DNA of 64,000 nt from Thiosocius teredinicola (GCF_002009425.1 NZ_CP019936.1:1163001-1227000); one strand, 5' to 3'. Positions 48,380 through 58,120 are shown, numbered from the stretch's first letter. Notes: generated by a model not told the origin, from the sequence alone. Made by a program: numbers and translations.

Positions 48380-49303
48380 TCAGGTGCCGGTCGGCGCATC
48401 CTGGAGGTAGGGCAGGGCGTCTTCGAATCGGCGTTCGACTTTCACGCTGATGAGGTCGTCGGCGCGCGTCCTGCCCGGATTGATCGCCGCGATCGGGATG
48501 TCGTTCTCGGCTGCGATACGGCAGAAGCGAAACCCCGAATACACCATCAACGACGATCCGATCACCAGCAAGGCATCTGCTCGATGCAGGGCGGCGACGG
48601 CCGCATCGACCCTGGCCTTCGGGATCGTTTCTCCGAAGAACACCACGTCCGGTTTCAACATGCCGCCACAGGCGGGACAGGGCGGAACGCGAAATCGACT
48701 GAAGTCGACATTCTCCAGGTAGGCGTCGCCGTCCGGCGCGATGTCGGCGGTACGCTCGGCAAACTCGGGGTTATCGTCGATCAGTTGCTGTTGAAAGCCG
48801 TCGCGCTCAATCCGCGTGCCGCAGTCGAGACAGGTAATCCGGTCGAGGCGACCATGCAGGTCAATGACGGCCTGTGATCCGGCGCGCTGGTGCAGGCGAT
48901 CGACATTCTGCGTGACCAGTTGTTCGATCCTGCCCGAGTGCTCCCAATCGGCCAGCGTGTAGTGGCAGCTGTTGGGCTCGGCGCGAGTGAACCAGCGCCA
49001 ACCCACCAGGCTGCGTGCCCAGTAGCGCTGTCGTGTGTGTTCGCGCTTGACGAAGTCCTGGTATTGCACCGGCGCCGGTCGTTTCCATTCGCCGCGCTCG
49101 TCGCGGTACTCGGGTATGCCCGAGCCGGTGCTCACCCCGGCGCCGGTGAGTGCGAAGAGGCGGGGATGACGTTCGAGGAACGCTCTCAACTCGTCGATGG
49201 CAGCAGTCTTGTCCAAGGATCGTCCGTCGGTCGCCAGCAGGTATTGTCGACGATGATAAGGTAGACCGGACACTCCGTCGGTAGCGACGTTCAGAACAGC
49301 CAT
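48380..49303 (-). CDS. Sir2-family NAD-dependent deacylase
   Basis: About 307 residues. NAD site LFALTGAGVSTGSGIPEYRD, catalytic TQNVDRLHQRAGS and IDLHGRL, and a four-cysteine zinc module (CLDCG, CPACGG), with FFGETIP and VIGSSLMVYSG. A long insertion separates the two zinc pairs, so it is of the larger bacterial class. ATG 49303 overlaps the divergent small ORF start, so a GTG at 49273 is a real alternative start. Confidence 0.92.
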   Translation of the reverse strand: MAVLNVATDGVSGLPYHRRQYLLATDGRSLDKTAAIDELRAFLERHPRLFALTGAGVSTGSGIPEYRDERGEWKRPAPVQYQDFVKREHTRQRYWARSLVGWRWFTRAEPNSCHYTLADWEHSGRIEQLVTQNVDRLHQRAGSQAVIDLHGRLDRITCLDCGTRIERDGFQQQLIDDNPEFAERTADIAPDGDAYLENVDFSRFRVPPCPACGGMLKPDVVFFGETIPKARVDAAVAALHRADALLVIGSSLMVYSGFRFCRIAAENDIPIAAINPGRTRADDLISVKVERRFEDALPYLQDAPTGT

Positions 49304-49388
49304 GTCTTCTACCGAAAACGATGATCGCGTACCGCCCTTTGCGCAGATGCCTGCCTGGGTGCGTTGGATCGCCCAATATGGCAAGTAG
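49302..49388 (+). pseudogene. Truncated small conserved ORF at the edge of an insertion
   Basis: A 28-residue frame MSSTENDDRVPPFAQMPAWV followed by RWIAQYGK and a stop. PxFxxMPxWVRWIAQ matches the start of a family of small conserved gammaproteobacterial proteins that I recall continuing with WWGYxVEP and a WYENEVGR segment. Those parts are missing, so this looks like a 5' stump. The recalled family is from memory and needs a search. Confidence 0.5.
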
Positions 49389-49775
49389 CTCGCTGCAGGG
49401 ACAGCTACATTTGACCCTGGACTCTAAACCGAACCGCTACTCAACATGGGGTAACGTCGCAGCGACGAAAATGTAAAGTCTACGGCCTCCCCCAGATAAG
49501 GGATGACCTCGAAGGAGGCGCAAACAACACATATAGGTTGCATTGTCGAAGCGTCGAACCGACATGCTGGGGGATGTAAAGTTGTTGGACAGGTGTTCCT
49601 GCCTGCAAACGCTGGAGTTGCCGAGCGCTTCTACAGAATTGGCTGCGCAAGGAACCGGGTGACGGCACAGCGCCTTTCCCTGATTGATGTGCATGCGAAC
49701 TGTGTGGAAGCTCTACCAGTCCTTGAGTAAAGCACTTCTTCCTACGGCGTAAGCGAGGCGTTGCGCTCGTGGTGC
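49389..49775. other. Intergenic stretch, part of the accessory segment
   Basis: No gene with recognisable protein character is seen on either strand. Short frames are shadows. The stretch is less GC-rich than the flanks. It sits between the truncated ORF and the PEP-CTERM gene and probably came in with them. Confidence 0.5.
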
Positions 49776-50564
49776 TTAGGGCTGGCCCCGTTGCCTTCGA
49801 CACTCCGAACGCAGCCTCGCCAGCCCGGCCACACCAAGAGCAAGTAACACAAGGGGGGCCGGTTCGGGCACATGTGTAATTTGGATGTTGTCGAGCAGCA
49901 AACCTGAGTTGACCGTTGGGTCGAAGTCCAGAGCGTCAACGATAGAGAACGTGAGCAGGAAGTCGCCACTCGTTGGGAACTGGTAAGAGAATCGCCAGTA
50001 CTGCGGACCGAACTCATACATCGGGTCGGCGAAGCTCGATTCGTACAGTGGCAGATCCAACGCGGGGCCGGTGAGCGGTGCGCCGGCGCCGCACAAGGGG
50101 AAAAAGAGCTCGGCATTCAAGCTGACAAAAGCGTAGTCGTTCGAGATGCCGTCCGGACAGCCCCATTCCCCTCCGACGGTGTACTCGAACGTTAGGACGT
50201 CGCCGGCGCGGACCGAGATAGGCCGCCAAAATAGACCGGCTTCGTACCAAGCAGCGTAGATGCCGTCTGGGAAGAGCAGGTCTGGCGGTTCGGGGTATGA
50301 GACGCCCCAGACAGGAGCTGGATCCCCCGGGACGGTACCACTCCCACCGTCGGAAGCGAGATAGCTCCCACCGGGTACGCCGTTGACGATGTACGCTTGA
50401 TGCTGCCCGGGTGACCCCACGACGTCGGTGTAGCCAGACCAATTCCAGCCTTCCAAAGTCCCGTTCTCGAAGTCGCCATTGGTGATCGTCGCGGCTCGCA
50501 ACGAAACAGATGAGAGTAGGCCTACGATTGCCACAACGAGTCTCCGAAGAAATCTAGCGTTCAT
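49776..50564 (-). CDS. PEP-CTERM sorting domain protein
   Basis: 262 residues from ATG 50564. Signal peptide (RRLVVAIVGLLSSVSLRA), a lectin/jelly-roll-like extracellular region starting ITNGDFENGTLEGWNWSGYT and ending DFDPTVNSGLLLDNIQI, then the C-terminal sorting tag VPEPAPLVLLALGVAGLARL with an Arg-rich end. PEP-CTERM proteins are processed by an exosortase and exported to the surface or exopolysaccharide. No exosortase is in the window. The GC pattern differs from housekeeping neighbours. Confidence 0.9.
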   Translation of the reverse strand: MNARFLRRLVVAIVGLLSSVSLRAATITNGDFENGTLEGWNWSGYTDVVGSPGQHQAYIVNGVPGGSYLASDGGSGTVPGDPAPVWGVSYPEPPDLLFPDGIYAAWYEAGLFWRPISVRAGDVLTFEYTVGGEWGCPDGISNDYAFVSLNAELFFPLCGAGAPLTGPALDLPLYESSFADPMYEFGPQYWRFSYQFPTSGDFLLTFSIVDALDFDPTVNSGLLLDNIQITHVPEPAPLVLLALGVAGLARLRSECRRQRGQP

Positions 50565-50953
50565 CGCTACCGTCCCTTTGCAGTTGGAAGTTGACACGCG
50601 TGAAATGGTGTTGAGCGTACATCATAAGTTGGCTTTATTCGTCCGCTTACCCATGACAATACGCTTTGCAATGCAATTCGGATTCCAATAGTCCGTACGG
50701 TATCTGACGACGAAATACGCGTAGGTAAGGAAGTTGTATGGGGGTAGATAGAGTCTTCTTGGATAGGTCACGCCTTCTGACGCCGACGAGCGTTGAAAAA
50801 AACTTGTCGATACGGTCATACGTGTAATGTAAAAAGCGTTGACAGTTCCCGGGTGGTCCAATAAACCTTCAAATGTAAACGCGCTACAGATTGAGATGCG
50901 CGCGAAGGGAGGGGTGTCATCATGGAACCACTATTTCATATCTAAAGAGCAGT
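50565..50953. other. Intergenic stretch upstream of the PEP-CTERM gene
   Basis: Lower GC than the surroundings. It must contain the PEP-CTERM promoter, but I find no clear -35/-10 pair. A minimal ATG (50922) with a GGGAGGGG upstream encodes only seven residues before a stop, just before the IS end. Confidence 0.45.
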
Positions 50954-50969
50954 TAGCAGGCCGTTGAAA
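50954..50969 (+). repeat. IS left inverted repeat
   Basis: TAGCAGGCCGTTGAAA, one mismatch against the right repeat. Confidence 0.8.
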
Positions 50970-51104
50970 TTGACCCCGATTTCGCTGTTGCATCGCTGGC
51001 CGAGTGAAATCGGTGGCTGTTTTCGAGGACGGAGTTGACCTCCGGTACTCGATGCGCTGAAAAAACCGACCAACAGACGGACTGCTCCCTTGACACCCGG
51101 ATCA

Positions 51105-52174
51105 TCAGCACGACACCACCCCGAGATAGCGCATCCGAACCAGGTTGTACGTCGCCATCGTCAGGACAAATTGGAAGTCCAGCTTCTCGCGGCCGACGAA
51201 CCGGCTCTTGCGCAGGCCACCGACGGTCTTGGCCCAGCCAAAGCATTCCTCGATGCGTTTGCGGAAGCACTGGCTGGCGGCGTAGCCGGGGTGGCGGGTG
51301 GTGCGCCCATCGATCGCCGTCGGACAGTTGCTGGTGTTCTGTGCGACATGCGGCGTCACGTTGACGCAACGCAACTCGTCGATCCAGCCGCGGGTGTCGT
51401 AGTTTTTGTCCGCGCCCAGTGTCACGCGGTGCGTGCCACCAAGCGCTTGAACCATATCGACAGCGGCCTCACGTTCGGCGGTGCCGGTGGCTTGGGTCAC
51501 TTGGGCATCAACCACCGGGCCGTGGCGGTTCTCCATCAGCAGATACCCCAGATAGGCCAGCTTCGATTCTGAACCCTTGGTCTTCTTGAACAGCAGGGCA
51601 TTCTTGTCGGTCTTCGATTTATGCGTGTCACGGCGGCGTTTTTTGCCGTGGAAATGCGACCACTGCCACTCGGCGGGCCGTCTTCGTCTTTCGAGCGATA
51701 GCTCTTCAGCGAGGCCAGCGCCTCGATCAGCGTGCCGTCGACGCTGAAGTGCTCCTTCGACAGCAGACCAGCCTGATCTGCTTGACCCAGAACCAGGGCG
51801 AAGAAGCGGCGCGCGACCTTGCCATCGAGCAGTCGGTCGCGGTTTTTGGTGAAGGTCGATTGGTTCCAGACCGCGTCGTCCATCGAGAAGCCAACGAACC
51901 AGCGGAACAGCCGGTTGTAGTCGATCTGCCCCATCGACTGCCGCTCGCTGTGGATCGTGTAAAACGCCACCAGTAACTGTGCCCGCAGCAGCCTCTCGGG
52001 CGGAATCGAGTCCCGACCTGAATCGGCGTACAGTGCGTTGAAGTCCTGATCCAGTTCCCGCAGCGCCGCATCGGTCATCGCCCGAATCGGGCGCAACGGA
52101 TGATCCTTCGGCACTCGCGATTCCGGGCTGACCGTGCTGAACAGGGAATCTTGCTGAATATCGGGGCCGCGCGT
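51105..52174 (-). pseudogene. IS5-family DDE transposase with a frameshift and a lost start codon
   Basis: Two reading frames, 52114-51536 (KDHPLRPIRAMTDAALREL, DYNRLFRWFVGFSMDDAVWN, FSVDGTLIEALASLKSYRSK) and 51536-51105 (MENRHGPVVDAQVTQATGTA, TLGADKNYDTRGWID, VAQNTSNCPTAIDGRTTRHP), give the two halves of a DDE transposase. The halves are joined in the right frame if one A is restored near 51655 (giving GRNFHGKKRRRDTHKS). The usual start Met-Arg-Gly reads ACG at 52174-52172, so the start is also damaged. Full length would be about 356 residues. An A6 tract at 51639-51644 sits just downstream of the deletion. Confidence 0.85.
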
Positions 52175-52229
52175 CGTGTCAATTGTCGTACTTACTGAAT
52201 GGCCGCTCTCTTCGCCGTCAGGCAGGGAG

Positions 52230-52245
52230 TTTCAACAGCCTGCTA
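52230..52245 (-). repeat. IS right inverted repeat
   Basis: Reverse complement reads TAGCAGGCTGTTGAAA. Confidence 0.8.
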
Positions 52246-52246
52246 G

Positions 52247-52586
52247 TTCTGGGCTCGGCAAAGGTTTGACCGAACTAGGTAAAGATCAGCGTTTGGCAGA
52301 AGCAGCTACCGTGGACATTAGTGCTGCTGTCAAATAACTTTTTTTCAACGTTTTAATCGATTTCCATCGTTGCAGTACTCGCAGTTGCGGCGAGGTCAGG
52401 CGCAATCTACGGCTCGGCGACGGCGCGCCGAACCCGAACTGGCGGCAGACGCTGCACAGGCGTGCGCCGGAGCACCGGTAGGACGGTTTGAATTACTGCG
52501 ATCAAGCACTTACAGCCTGACCGCAGCATCGGTGTAGAATCGCCGCTTCGCCTACGCCAGCCAACAGATAATCAGTCTACAGAGTG
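52247..52586. other. Intergenic stretch between the IS element and parC
   Basis: Holds no gene. TAGAAT (52535-52540) preceded by TG is a possible -10 for parC with no good -35. The rest has no recognisable signal. Confidence 0.45.
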
Positions 52587-54842
52587 ATGGATCAGGAACC
52601 CCCGCAGTACAACGCCGACGGCATCGAACAGCTACCGCTTCGTCAATTCACCGAGAAGGCCTACCTCGACTATTCGATGTACGTCATTCTCGATCGTGCC
52701 CTGCCGTTCATCGGCGACGGACTCAAACCCGTGCAACGCCGCATCGTGTATGCGATGTCGGAGCTAGGTCTCTCGGCCGTGTCGAAACACAAGAAGTCGG
52801 CGCGTACGGTGGGTGATGTGCTGGGTAAGTTCCACCCGCACGGTGATTCGGCCTGTTACGAGGCCATGGTGCTGATGGCGCAGGACTTCAGTTACCGCTA
52901 TCCCCTGGTCGACGGGCAAGGCAACTGGGGTTCGCAGGACGACCCGAAGTCGTTCGCGGCCATGCGTTATACCGAGGCAAGATTGGCGCCTTATGCGCAG
53001 GTACTGTTGTCGGAACTCGGTCAGGGCACGGTCGACTGGGTGCCCAATTTCGACGATTCCTTGAAAGAACCGGCCATGTTGCCGGCGCGTCTGCCGAACG
53101 TGTTGCTCAATGGCGGCACCGGTATCGCGGTTGGCATGGCGACCGATATCCCGCCGCACAACCTGCGCGAGGTCGCCACTGCCTGCATTCGATTGATCGA
53201 GGAACCGAAGGCCACGCTGGCCGACATCTGCGAACACATCCAGGGTCCGGATTTTCCGACCGAGGCAGAGATCATTACGCCGCGGGCCGATCTCAAGAAG
53301 GTGTATGAAAGCGGCAACGGCTCGGTACGCATGCGTGCGCGTTGGCAGAAAGACCAGGGCGCCATCGTCATCACCGCCTTGCCGTTCCAGGTTTCGGGAA
53401 CGCGCGTGCAGGAGCAGGTCGCTGCGCTGATGAACGCGAAGAAGCTGCCGTGGATCGAAGACGTCCGCGATGAATCGGATCACGAGAATCCGACACGCCT
53501 GGTGCTGTTGCCGCGTTCCAACCGTGTCGACATCGAGCGTGTGATGTTGCACCTGTTCGCGACGACCGATCTGGAGCGCACCTATCGTATCAATCTGAAT
53601 ATGATCGGTCTGGACGGCAAGCCGGCCGTCAAAGATCTGCGCGACATGTTGGTCGAGTGGCTGGAGTTCCGGTTCGAGACGGTCCGCCGGCGACTGCAAT
53701 ACAAGCTCGATAGGGTGCTTGATCGTCTGCACCTGTTGGACGGTCTGCTGATTGCCTTCCTGAATCTCGACGAAGTGATCCGCATCATCCGCACCGAAGA
53801 CGAACCCAAGCAGGTGTTGATGGCGCGCTTCGAGCTGAGCGAGCGTCAGGCCGACTACATCCTCGACACCAAGTTGCGCCAGTTGGCGCGCCTGGAAGAG
53901 ATGAAGATCCGTGACGAGCAGCAGGCGTTGATCGAAGAGCGCGACGACCTGGAAAAGACGCTCGGCTCGAAGCAGCGCATGAAAACGCTGGTCAAGAAGG
54001 AACTCGCGGCCGATGCCGAAAAGTACGGCGATGAGCGACGTTCACCGATCGTCGAGCGCGATGCGGCCGAAGCGATGGACGAAGCCGAACTCGCCCCGAG
54101 CGAGCCGGTAACGGTCGTGTTGTCGCAAAAGGGCTGGGTGCGGGCCGCCAAGGGTCACGACATCAACCCGGCCGAACTCAGCTACAAGGCCGGCGATGGT
54201 TTCTGTCAGGCAGTACGGCTACGCAGTAATCAGCAGGTGATCTTCGTCGATTCTGCGGGCCGCAGCTATTCGTTGGCTGCGCACACCTTGCCGTCGGCGC
54301 GCGGCCAGGGCGAACCGCTCACGGGTCGGTTCAATCCGCCGGCCGGGCATTCGTTCGTCGCGGTGCTGGGCGGTGATCCCGAGCAATGGTGGTTGTTGGC
54401 CTCGGATGCGGGCTACGGTTTCCGTGTGCAGGCGAAAGACCTGCTGGCGAACAAGAAGGCGGGCAAGGCGGTGTTGACCCTGCCGGCCGGCGCCAAGGTG
54501 TTAAAGCCGTCAATCGTCAACGATGCGGCGACCGATCGGCTGGTTGCAGTCACGACCGAAGGGCGCATGTTGGTGATCCCGGCAAACGACCTGCCGGAGC
54601 TGTCGCGCGGCAAAGGCAACAAGATCATCGGCGTGCCGCCCAAGTCGGTGGCCGACCGGAGCGAATATGTGGTCGACATTCTCGCGGTACCCGAGGGCGG
54701 CAAGGTCAAGCTCAACTCCGGCAAGCGCTACCTGAACCTGCGCGGTGCCGATCTGAATGCCTACGAAGGCGAGCGTGGCCGCCGCGGCAACAAGCTGCCG
54801 CGCGGTTTCCAGAAGGTCGACAGCATCGAACCAGACGAATGA
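52587..54842 (+). CDS. parC: DNA topoisomerase IV subunit A
   Basis: 751 residues. DNA cleavage domain with [54 protein letters not shown] and the catalytic tyrosine 128 in [12 protein letters not shown]. Quinolone-determining region [20 protein letters not shown] is intact with wild-type-looking Ser/Glu-type residues. The C-terminal domain is the ParC pinwheel without the GyrA box. ATG 52587 follows an in-frame GTG. The partner parE lies at 31.3 kb, so the pair is unlinked. Confidence 0.98.
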   Translation: MDQEPPQYNADGIEQLPLRQFTEKAYLDYSMYVILDRALPFIGDGLKPVQRRIVYAMSELGLSAVSKHKKSARTVGDVLGKFHPHGDSACYEAMVLMAQDFSYRYPLVDGQGNWGSQDDPKSFAAMRYTEARLAPYAQVLLSELGQGTVDWVPNFDDSLKEPAMLPARLPNVLLNGGTGIAVGMATDIPPHNLREVATACIRLIEEPKATLADICEHIQGPDFPTEAEIITPRADLKKVYESGNGSVRMRARWQKDQGAIVITALPFQVSGTRVQEQVAALMNAKKLPWIEDVRDESDHENPTRLVLLPRSNRVDIERVMLHLFATTDLERTYRINLNMIGLDGKPAVKDLRDMLVEWLEFRFETVRRRLQYKLDRVLDRLHLLDGLLIAFLNLDEVIRIIRTEDEPKQVLMARFELSERQADYILDTKLRQLARLEEMKIRDEQQALIEERDDLEKTLGSKQRMKTLVKKELAADAEKYGDERRSPIVERDAAEAMDEAELAPSEPVTVVLSQKGWVRAAKGHDINPAELSYKAGDGFCQAVRLRSNQQVIFVDSAGRSYSLAAHTLPSARGQGEPLTGRFNPPAGHSFVAVLGGDPEQWWLLASDAGYGFRVQAKDLLANKKAGKAVLTLPAGAKVLKPSIVNDAATDRLVAVTTEGRMLVIPANDLPELSRGKGNKIIGVPPKSVADRSEYVVDILAVPEGGKVKLNSGKRYLNLRGADLNAYEGERGRRGNKLPRGFQKVDSIEPDE

Positions 54843-54888
54843 TTATCGTCGTTCGCAGTGCGAGCAATACTTATACAGGAGTCCAGGC

Positions 54889-55377
54889 ATGAAGCTTAAG
54901 CAGGCAGTTCGCATGCTCGGCAGCGCCGTTGCATTGAGTGGCATGGCGTTGCTGGCCGGTTGTTCGGATCGCGAAGATCCGCGTATCACCCTGTGTAAGA
55001 ACCTGACCACGGCCCTGCACCCGGAAGCTCAATCGATCGAGTGGACCGGCGGTGAGAACAGCTTTTATCGTCCGCGCTATGCCGTCACCGGCTTGACCTT
55101 CGACGTCGTCGACAGCGACGGCAATGCCGCGTCGAAGACGTCGGCCTGCCACTACGCCTACGAGGCGTTGGACGATACCGCGGTTACCCTGGCCGATCCG
55201 TTGTCTGCCTACGCCAATCTGCCTTTCAAGATGACGTTGAACGGCAAGGCGTTCAGCGATCGTGAGCTGCTGAACATGGTCAACACGGAGCAGAAGCGAT
55301 TGGGTCGCAAAGCGATCGACACGCTGCAGAAAGGCGCCAAGGATGCCATGGACAAGGTACGCGGCAGCGGTGGCTGA
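54889..55377 (+). CDS. Lipoprotein, unknown function
   Basis: 162 residues with a classical lipobox: MALLAGCSDREDPR, so a lipid-anchored periplasmic protein. The mature domain contains LCKNLTTALHPEAQSIEW, FYRPRYAVTGLTFDVVDSDG and ACHYAYEALDDTAVTL. Two conserved Cys could be disulfide-bonded. I recognise no named family. It is 46 bases after parC and 36 before lepB. Confidence 0.75.
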   Translation: MKLKQAVRMLGSAVALSGMALLAGCSDREDPRITLCKNLTTALHPEAQSIEWTGGENSFYRPRYAVTGLTFDVVDSDGNAASKTSACHYAYEALDDTAVTLADPLSAYANLPFKMTLNGKAFSDRELLNMVNTEQKRLGRKAIDTLQKGAKDAMDKVRGSGG

Positions 55378-55413
55378 TCGCGATTGATCAAGCCTCGTTT
55401 GCCGTGAGGGAAT

Positions 55414-56217
55414 ATGGCTGACCGCGCACGCAATCCTTTCATCGCCGCCCTGCTGTCCTTGTTGATGCCCGGTCTGGGGCATGTCTACGTAGGCGAGGCG
55501 CGCAAGGGTCTGCTGATCTTCTCGCTGCTCGTCGGTATCCAGCTGGTTTTCGGACTGGCAAGGCTGCAGGCGAGCTTTCAAGGATTCTTGGTGCTTTGGG
55601 GCGCTGTCGGCGTGCTCATGGTTTACGCCGTTGTCAGCGCGGTCAGAAGCGCTGCGCAACGCAAGCCGTTTGTGCGCAGACGATACAACCGCTGGTATTG
55701 GTATCCATTGTTCTTCGTGCCGATGTACGCAGTGCTCGCGGTGATGGCGGCAGCACGCGGCGAGTGGTTCGGCTTTGAGTCATTTCGCATCCCGGCCGGC
55801 TCGATGCACCCTACATTGCAGACCGGCGACCTGATCGCCGTCGATACCGACTACGCCGATCCGCAGGTTGGTGACATCGTTGTGTTCCGCTCACCGGAGA
55901 ACGGATCGATACAGTATGTGAAGCGTATTGCGGCGCTCGGCGGCGATCAGGTATCGATAAGCGACGGCCAGGTATTGCTTGACGGCGTTGTCGCCGACCG
56001 GCTCGCCGTGCAGCCGCAATACCGTCAGCTCGATTTCTCACTGGCTATGTCCGAAACACATGTGCCCGCACATCATGCCTTCATGCTCGGCGACGCACGC
56101 GACAACAGCAAGGACAGCCGGTTCTGGGGTACGGTGCCGGTGCAAAACATCATCGGCGAGGTCAGTTATATCTGGTACGCGCGCGACTGGAGCCGAATCG
56201 GTCAATCGCCGCGCTGA
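55414..56217 (+). CDS. lepB: Signal peptidase I with an extra N-terminal membrane domain
   Basis: 267 residues. Catalytic Ser130 in FRIPAGSMHPTLQTGD and the general-base Lys170 in SIQYVKRIAALGGD, then the C-terminal box FMLGDARDNSKDSRFWG. Residues 1-115 hold about four hydrophobic segments (NPFIAALLSLLMPGLGHVYV, LLIFSLLVGIQLVFGLARL, FLVLWGAVGVLMVYAVVSAV, YPLFFVPMYAVLAVMAAARG), more than the one or two of typical LepB. It may be a second or specialised signal peptidase, since the usual lepA-lepB-rnc context is missing. Confidence 0.88.
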   Translation: MADRARNPFIAALLSLLMPGLGHVYVGEARKGLLIFSLLVGIQLVFGLARLQASFQGFLVLWGAVGVLMVYAVVSAVRSAAQRKPFVRRRYNRWYWYPLFFVPMYAVLAVMAAARGEWFGFESFRIPAGSMHPTLQTGDLIAVDTDYADPQVGDIVVFRSPENGSIQYVKRIAALGGDQVSISDGQVLLDGVVADRLAVQPQYRQLDFSLAMSETHVPAHHAFMLGDARDNSKDSRFWGTVPVQNIIGEVSYIWYARDWSRIGQSPR

Positions 56218-56231
56218 CGATTGCGGCGAGT

Positions 56232-57245
56232 CTATTGCCAGCGGAATGCGCGGGACGACACGCTGAGCAGTACCACGCCGATGGTCAACAGCAGGCCGAT
56301 CTCGAACGCCACATCCGCGACGCCTGCGCCATCGAGCATGATCCGCCGCGCCGCCTCCACGACGTGTGTCAGCGGCAGGAACTCGGCGAAGCGCTGCGCC
56401 CAGATGTTGGTGCCTTCGAGCGAGAACCACACGCCGGACAGGATGATCATCGGCCACGACATCAGGTTCAACACGCCGTCGGCCAACTCTTCGCTGCGCA
56501 CGCGCGCCGATACCGTCAGTCCCATGCTGATCAAGGCGATCGACCCAGACAGGAAAACCAATGCCAAAGCAAGGTAAGAGCCGCGCATGGGAAAGTCGAG
56601 CAGCAGGTCGGTCCCGAGAAACACGATGACGGTTACCGCCATGACGACCAACAGGCGCGAGATGATCTGCGCCAACAGGAACTCGCTCGCGGTCAGCGGT
56701 GTGGCACGCAGGCGACGCAGTACGCCGTTCTTGCGGTAGCGCACGATGACCCAGCCGACCCCCCACAGGCTGCTGAACATCACGTTGATACCCAACACGC
56801 CCGGCAGCACCCAGTCGACGTAGCGCACGGCACGCCCGCTGACGGTTTGCCGTTCGATACCCGGCATCGGCTGACTGTGGCTCTGCAGAAACAGGCGCTC
56901 GGCAATGCTGCCGCGCGGCGATTCATCGTTGACCCAATAACGGGGGTTGTCACGCAGGTCGATCAACAGATCGATGCGGTGATAACGCACCTTGTCCACG
57001 GCGGCGTCTTCATCGTCCTGTGCGATGAAATCGATATGTTTCGTCTGCAGGAAGGCGGCCTCGGCGTTCGACGACATACCGAGCACACCGACCTTGTAAA
57101 ACGCCTCGTTGGGGTTGCTGAAGATGAAGGCGAAGCCGAGCACCATGACAACCGGCATGAACACATTCCAGCCCAGGCCGGCGGTGTCGCGATAGAACTC
57201 GCGGTTGCGGGCGACGACGACGGCGAGTACCCGATGCAGATTCAT
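56232..57245 (-). CDS. ABC-2 type export permease
   Basis: 337 residues. One N-terminal membrane segment (FMPVVMVLGFAFIFSNPNEA), a long extracytoplasmic loop (about residues 50-180), then five C-terminal segments, including WVLPGVLGINVMFSSLWGVG and FLLAQIISRLLVVMAVTVIV. This is the ABC-2 (YhhJ/YadH-like) topology. Start overlaps the stop of the ATPase gene by four bases. The substrate is unknown. Confidence 0.88.
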   Translation of the reverse strand: MNLHRVLAVVVARNREFYRDTAGLGWNVFMPVVMVLGFAFIFSNPNEAFYKVGVLGMSSNAEAAFLQTKHIDFIAQDDEDAAVDKVRYHRIDLLIDLRDNPRYWVNDESPRGSIAERLFLQSHSQPMPGIERQTVSGRAVRYVDWVLPGVLGINVMFSSLWGVGWVIVRYRKNGVLRRLRATPLTASEFLLAQIISRLLVVMAVTVIVFLGTDLLLDFPMRGSYLALALVFLSGSIALISMGLTVSARVRSEELADGVLNLMSWPMIILSGVWFSLEGTNIWAQRFAEFLPLTHVVEAARRIMLDGAGVADVAFEIGLLLTIGVVLLSVSSRAFRWQ

Positions 57246-58120
57246 GATTCGCGCAATCCATGGCCGGTGAGTTTGAGAAACAGATCGTCCAGCGTCGGCG
57301 TGCTCACATGCAGCTCGTCGAGCGGAATCGATTGGTTGCCGAGCCGCTGGATGGTGGCATCGATATCGTTGGTCGGCGCAACGGCGAACTCACCGCGCGT
57401 CTCGAAGCCCTCCGGCATCGCCTGCGGGCTCGGCAGGGCATGCAGCGGCACACGCACGAGGGCTCTTGGAAAATGTTTCGCGAGGAGCCGGTCCGGTACG
57501 CCTTGTTCGATGATCTTGCCGCGGTCGATCACGGCGATCTCGTCGCACAGCACGCTGGCTTCTTCCATGTAGTGCGTTGTCATCAAAACGGTTTTGCCTT
57601 CGGCCTTGATGCCTTCGACCAGGTACCAGAAGTTGCGCCGCGACTGCGGGTCGAGGCCCGTCGTCGGCTCATCGAGAAACACCAGCTCGGGATCGTTGAC
57701 CAGGGCGATCGCCAGCAGCAGGCGCTGGCGCTGGCCGCCGGACAATTTGCGGGTATCGCGATCGAGCAACTCGCCGAGGTTGCACAGCTTGACCAATTCA
57801 TCCAGCGGTCGGTGACGTGTATAGAAACTGTCAAACAGCTGCAACGCCTCGCGAACGGTCTGAAAGTCCTGCAACGCGGTGTTCTGAAACTGGATGCCGA
57901 CGACCTCGCGGTAGTTGCTGTCGCGCGGTGCGCCGCGATAGCGGATGGTGCCTGCATCGGCGTCGGTGATACCTTCGAGGATCTCCAGCGTCGTTGTCTT
58001 GCCGGCACCGTTCGGGCCCAGCAGGCCGAAACAGCGACCCTCGTCGACGCAGAAGCTCACGCCGTCGACCGCGCGTACGCCCGGGTAGTCCTTGACCAGA
58101 TTCTCTACTTCCAACAACAC
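57242..58120 (-). CDS. ABC transporter ATP-binding protein, CcmA/YhhG-like
   Basis: 292 residues. Walker [21 protein letters not shown]-loop VGIQFQNTALQDFQTV, signature LSGGQRQRLLLAIALVNDPE, Walker B LVFLDEPTTGLDPQSRRNFW and an H-loop TTHYMEEA. A C-terminal ~80-residue extension is typical for this branch. Forms an exporter with the overlapping permease. Confidence 0.93.
   Translation of the reverse strand: MLLEVENLVKDYPGVRAVDGVSFCVDEGRCFGLLGPNGAGKTTTLEILEGITDADAGTIRYRGAPRDSNYREVVGIQFQNTALQDFQTVREALQLFDSFYTRHRPLDELVKLCNLGELLDRDTRKLSGGQRQRLLLAIALVNDPELVFLDEPTTGLDPQSRRNFWYLVEGIKAEGKTVLMTTHYMEEASVLCDEIAVIDRGKIIEQGVPDRLLAKHFPRALVRVPLHALPSPQAMPEGFETRGEFAVAPTNDIDATIQRLGNQSIPLDELHVSTPTLDDLFLKLTGHGLRES

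Larger units (their letters stand above)
50954..52246 (-). mobile_element. IS5-family insertion sequence, inactive
   Basis: About 1.29 kb bounded by imperfect inverted repeats: left TAGCAGGCCGTTGAAA (50954-50969), right the complement of TAGCAGGCTGTTGAAA (52230-52245). TAG lies at both ends and may be the target duplication or part of the repeat. It carries a single transposase gene on the reverse strand with two lesions. It is located between the PEP-CTERM region and parC. Confidence 0.85.

Noticed and set aside
51638-51644. Programmed -1 frameshift as the normal mode of the IS5 transposase
   Set aside because: Family-like residues (FHGKKR) already appear in the second frame upstream of the heptamer, so a one-base deletion explains the break better.
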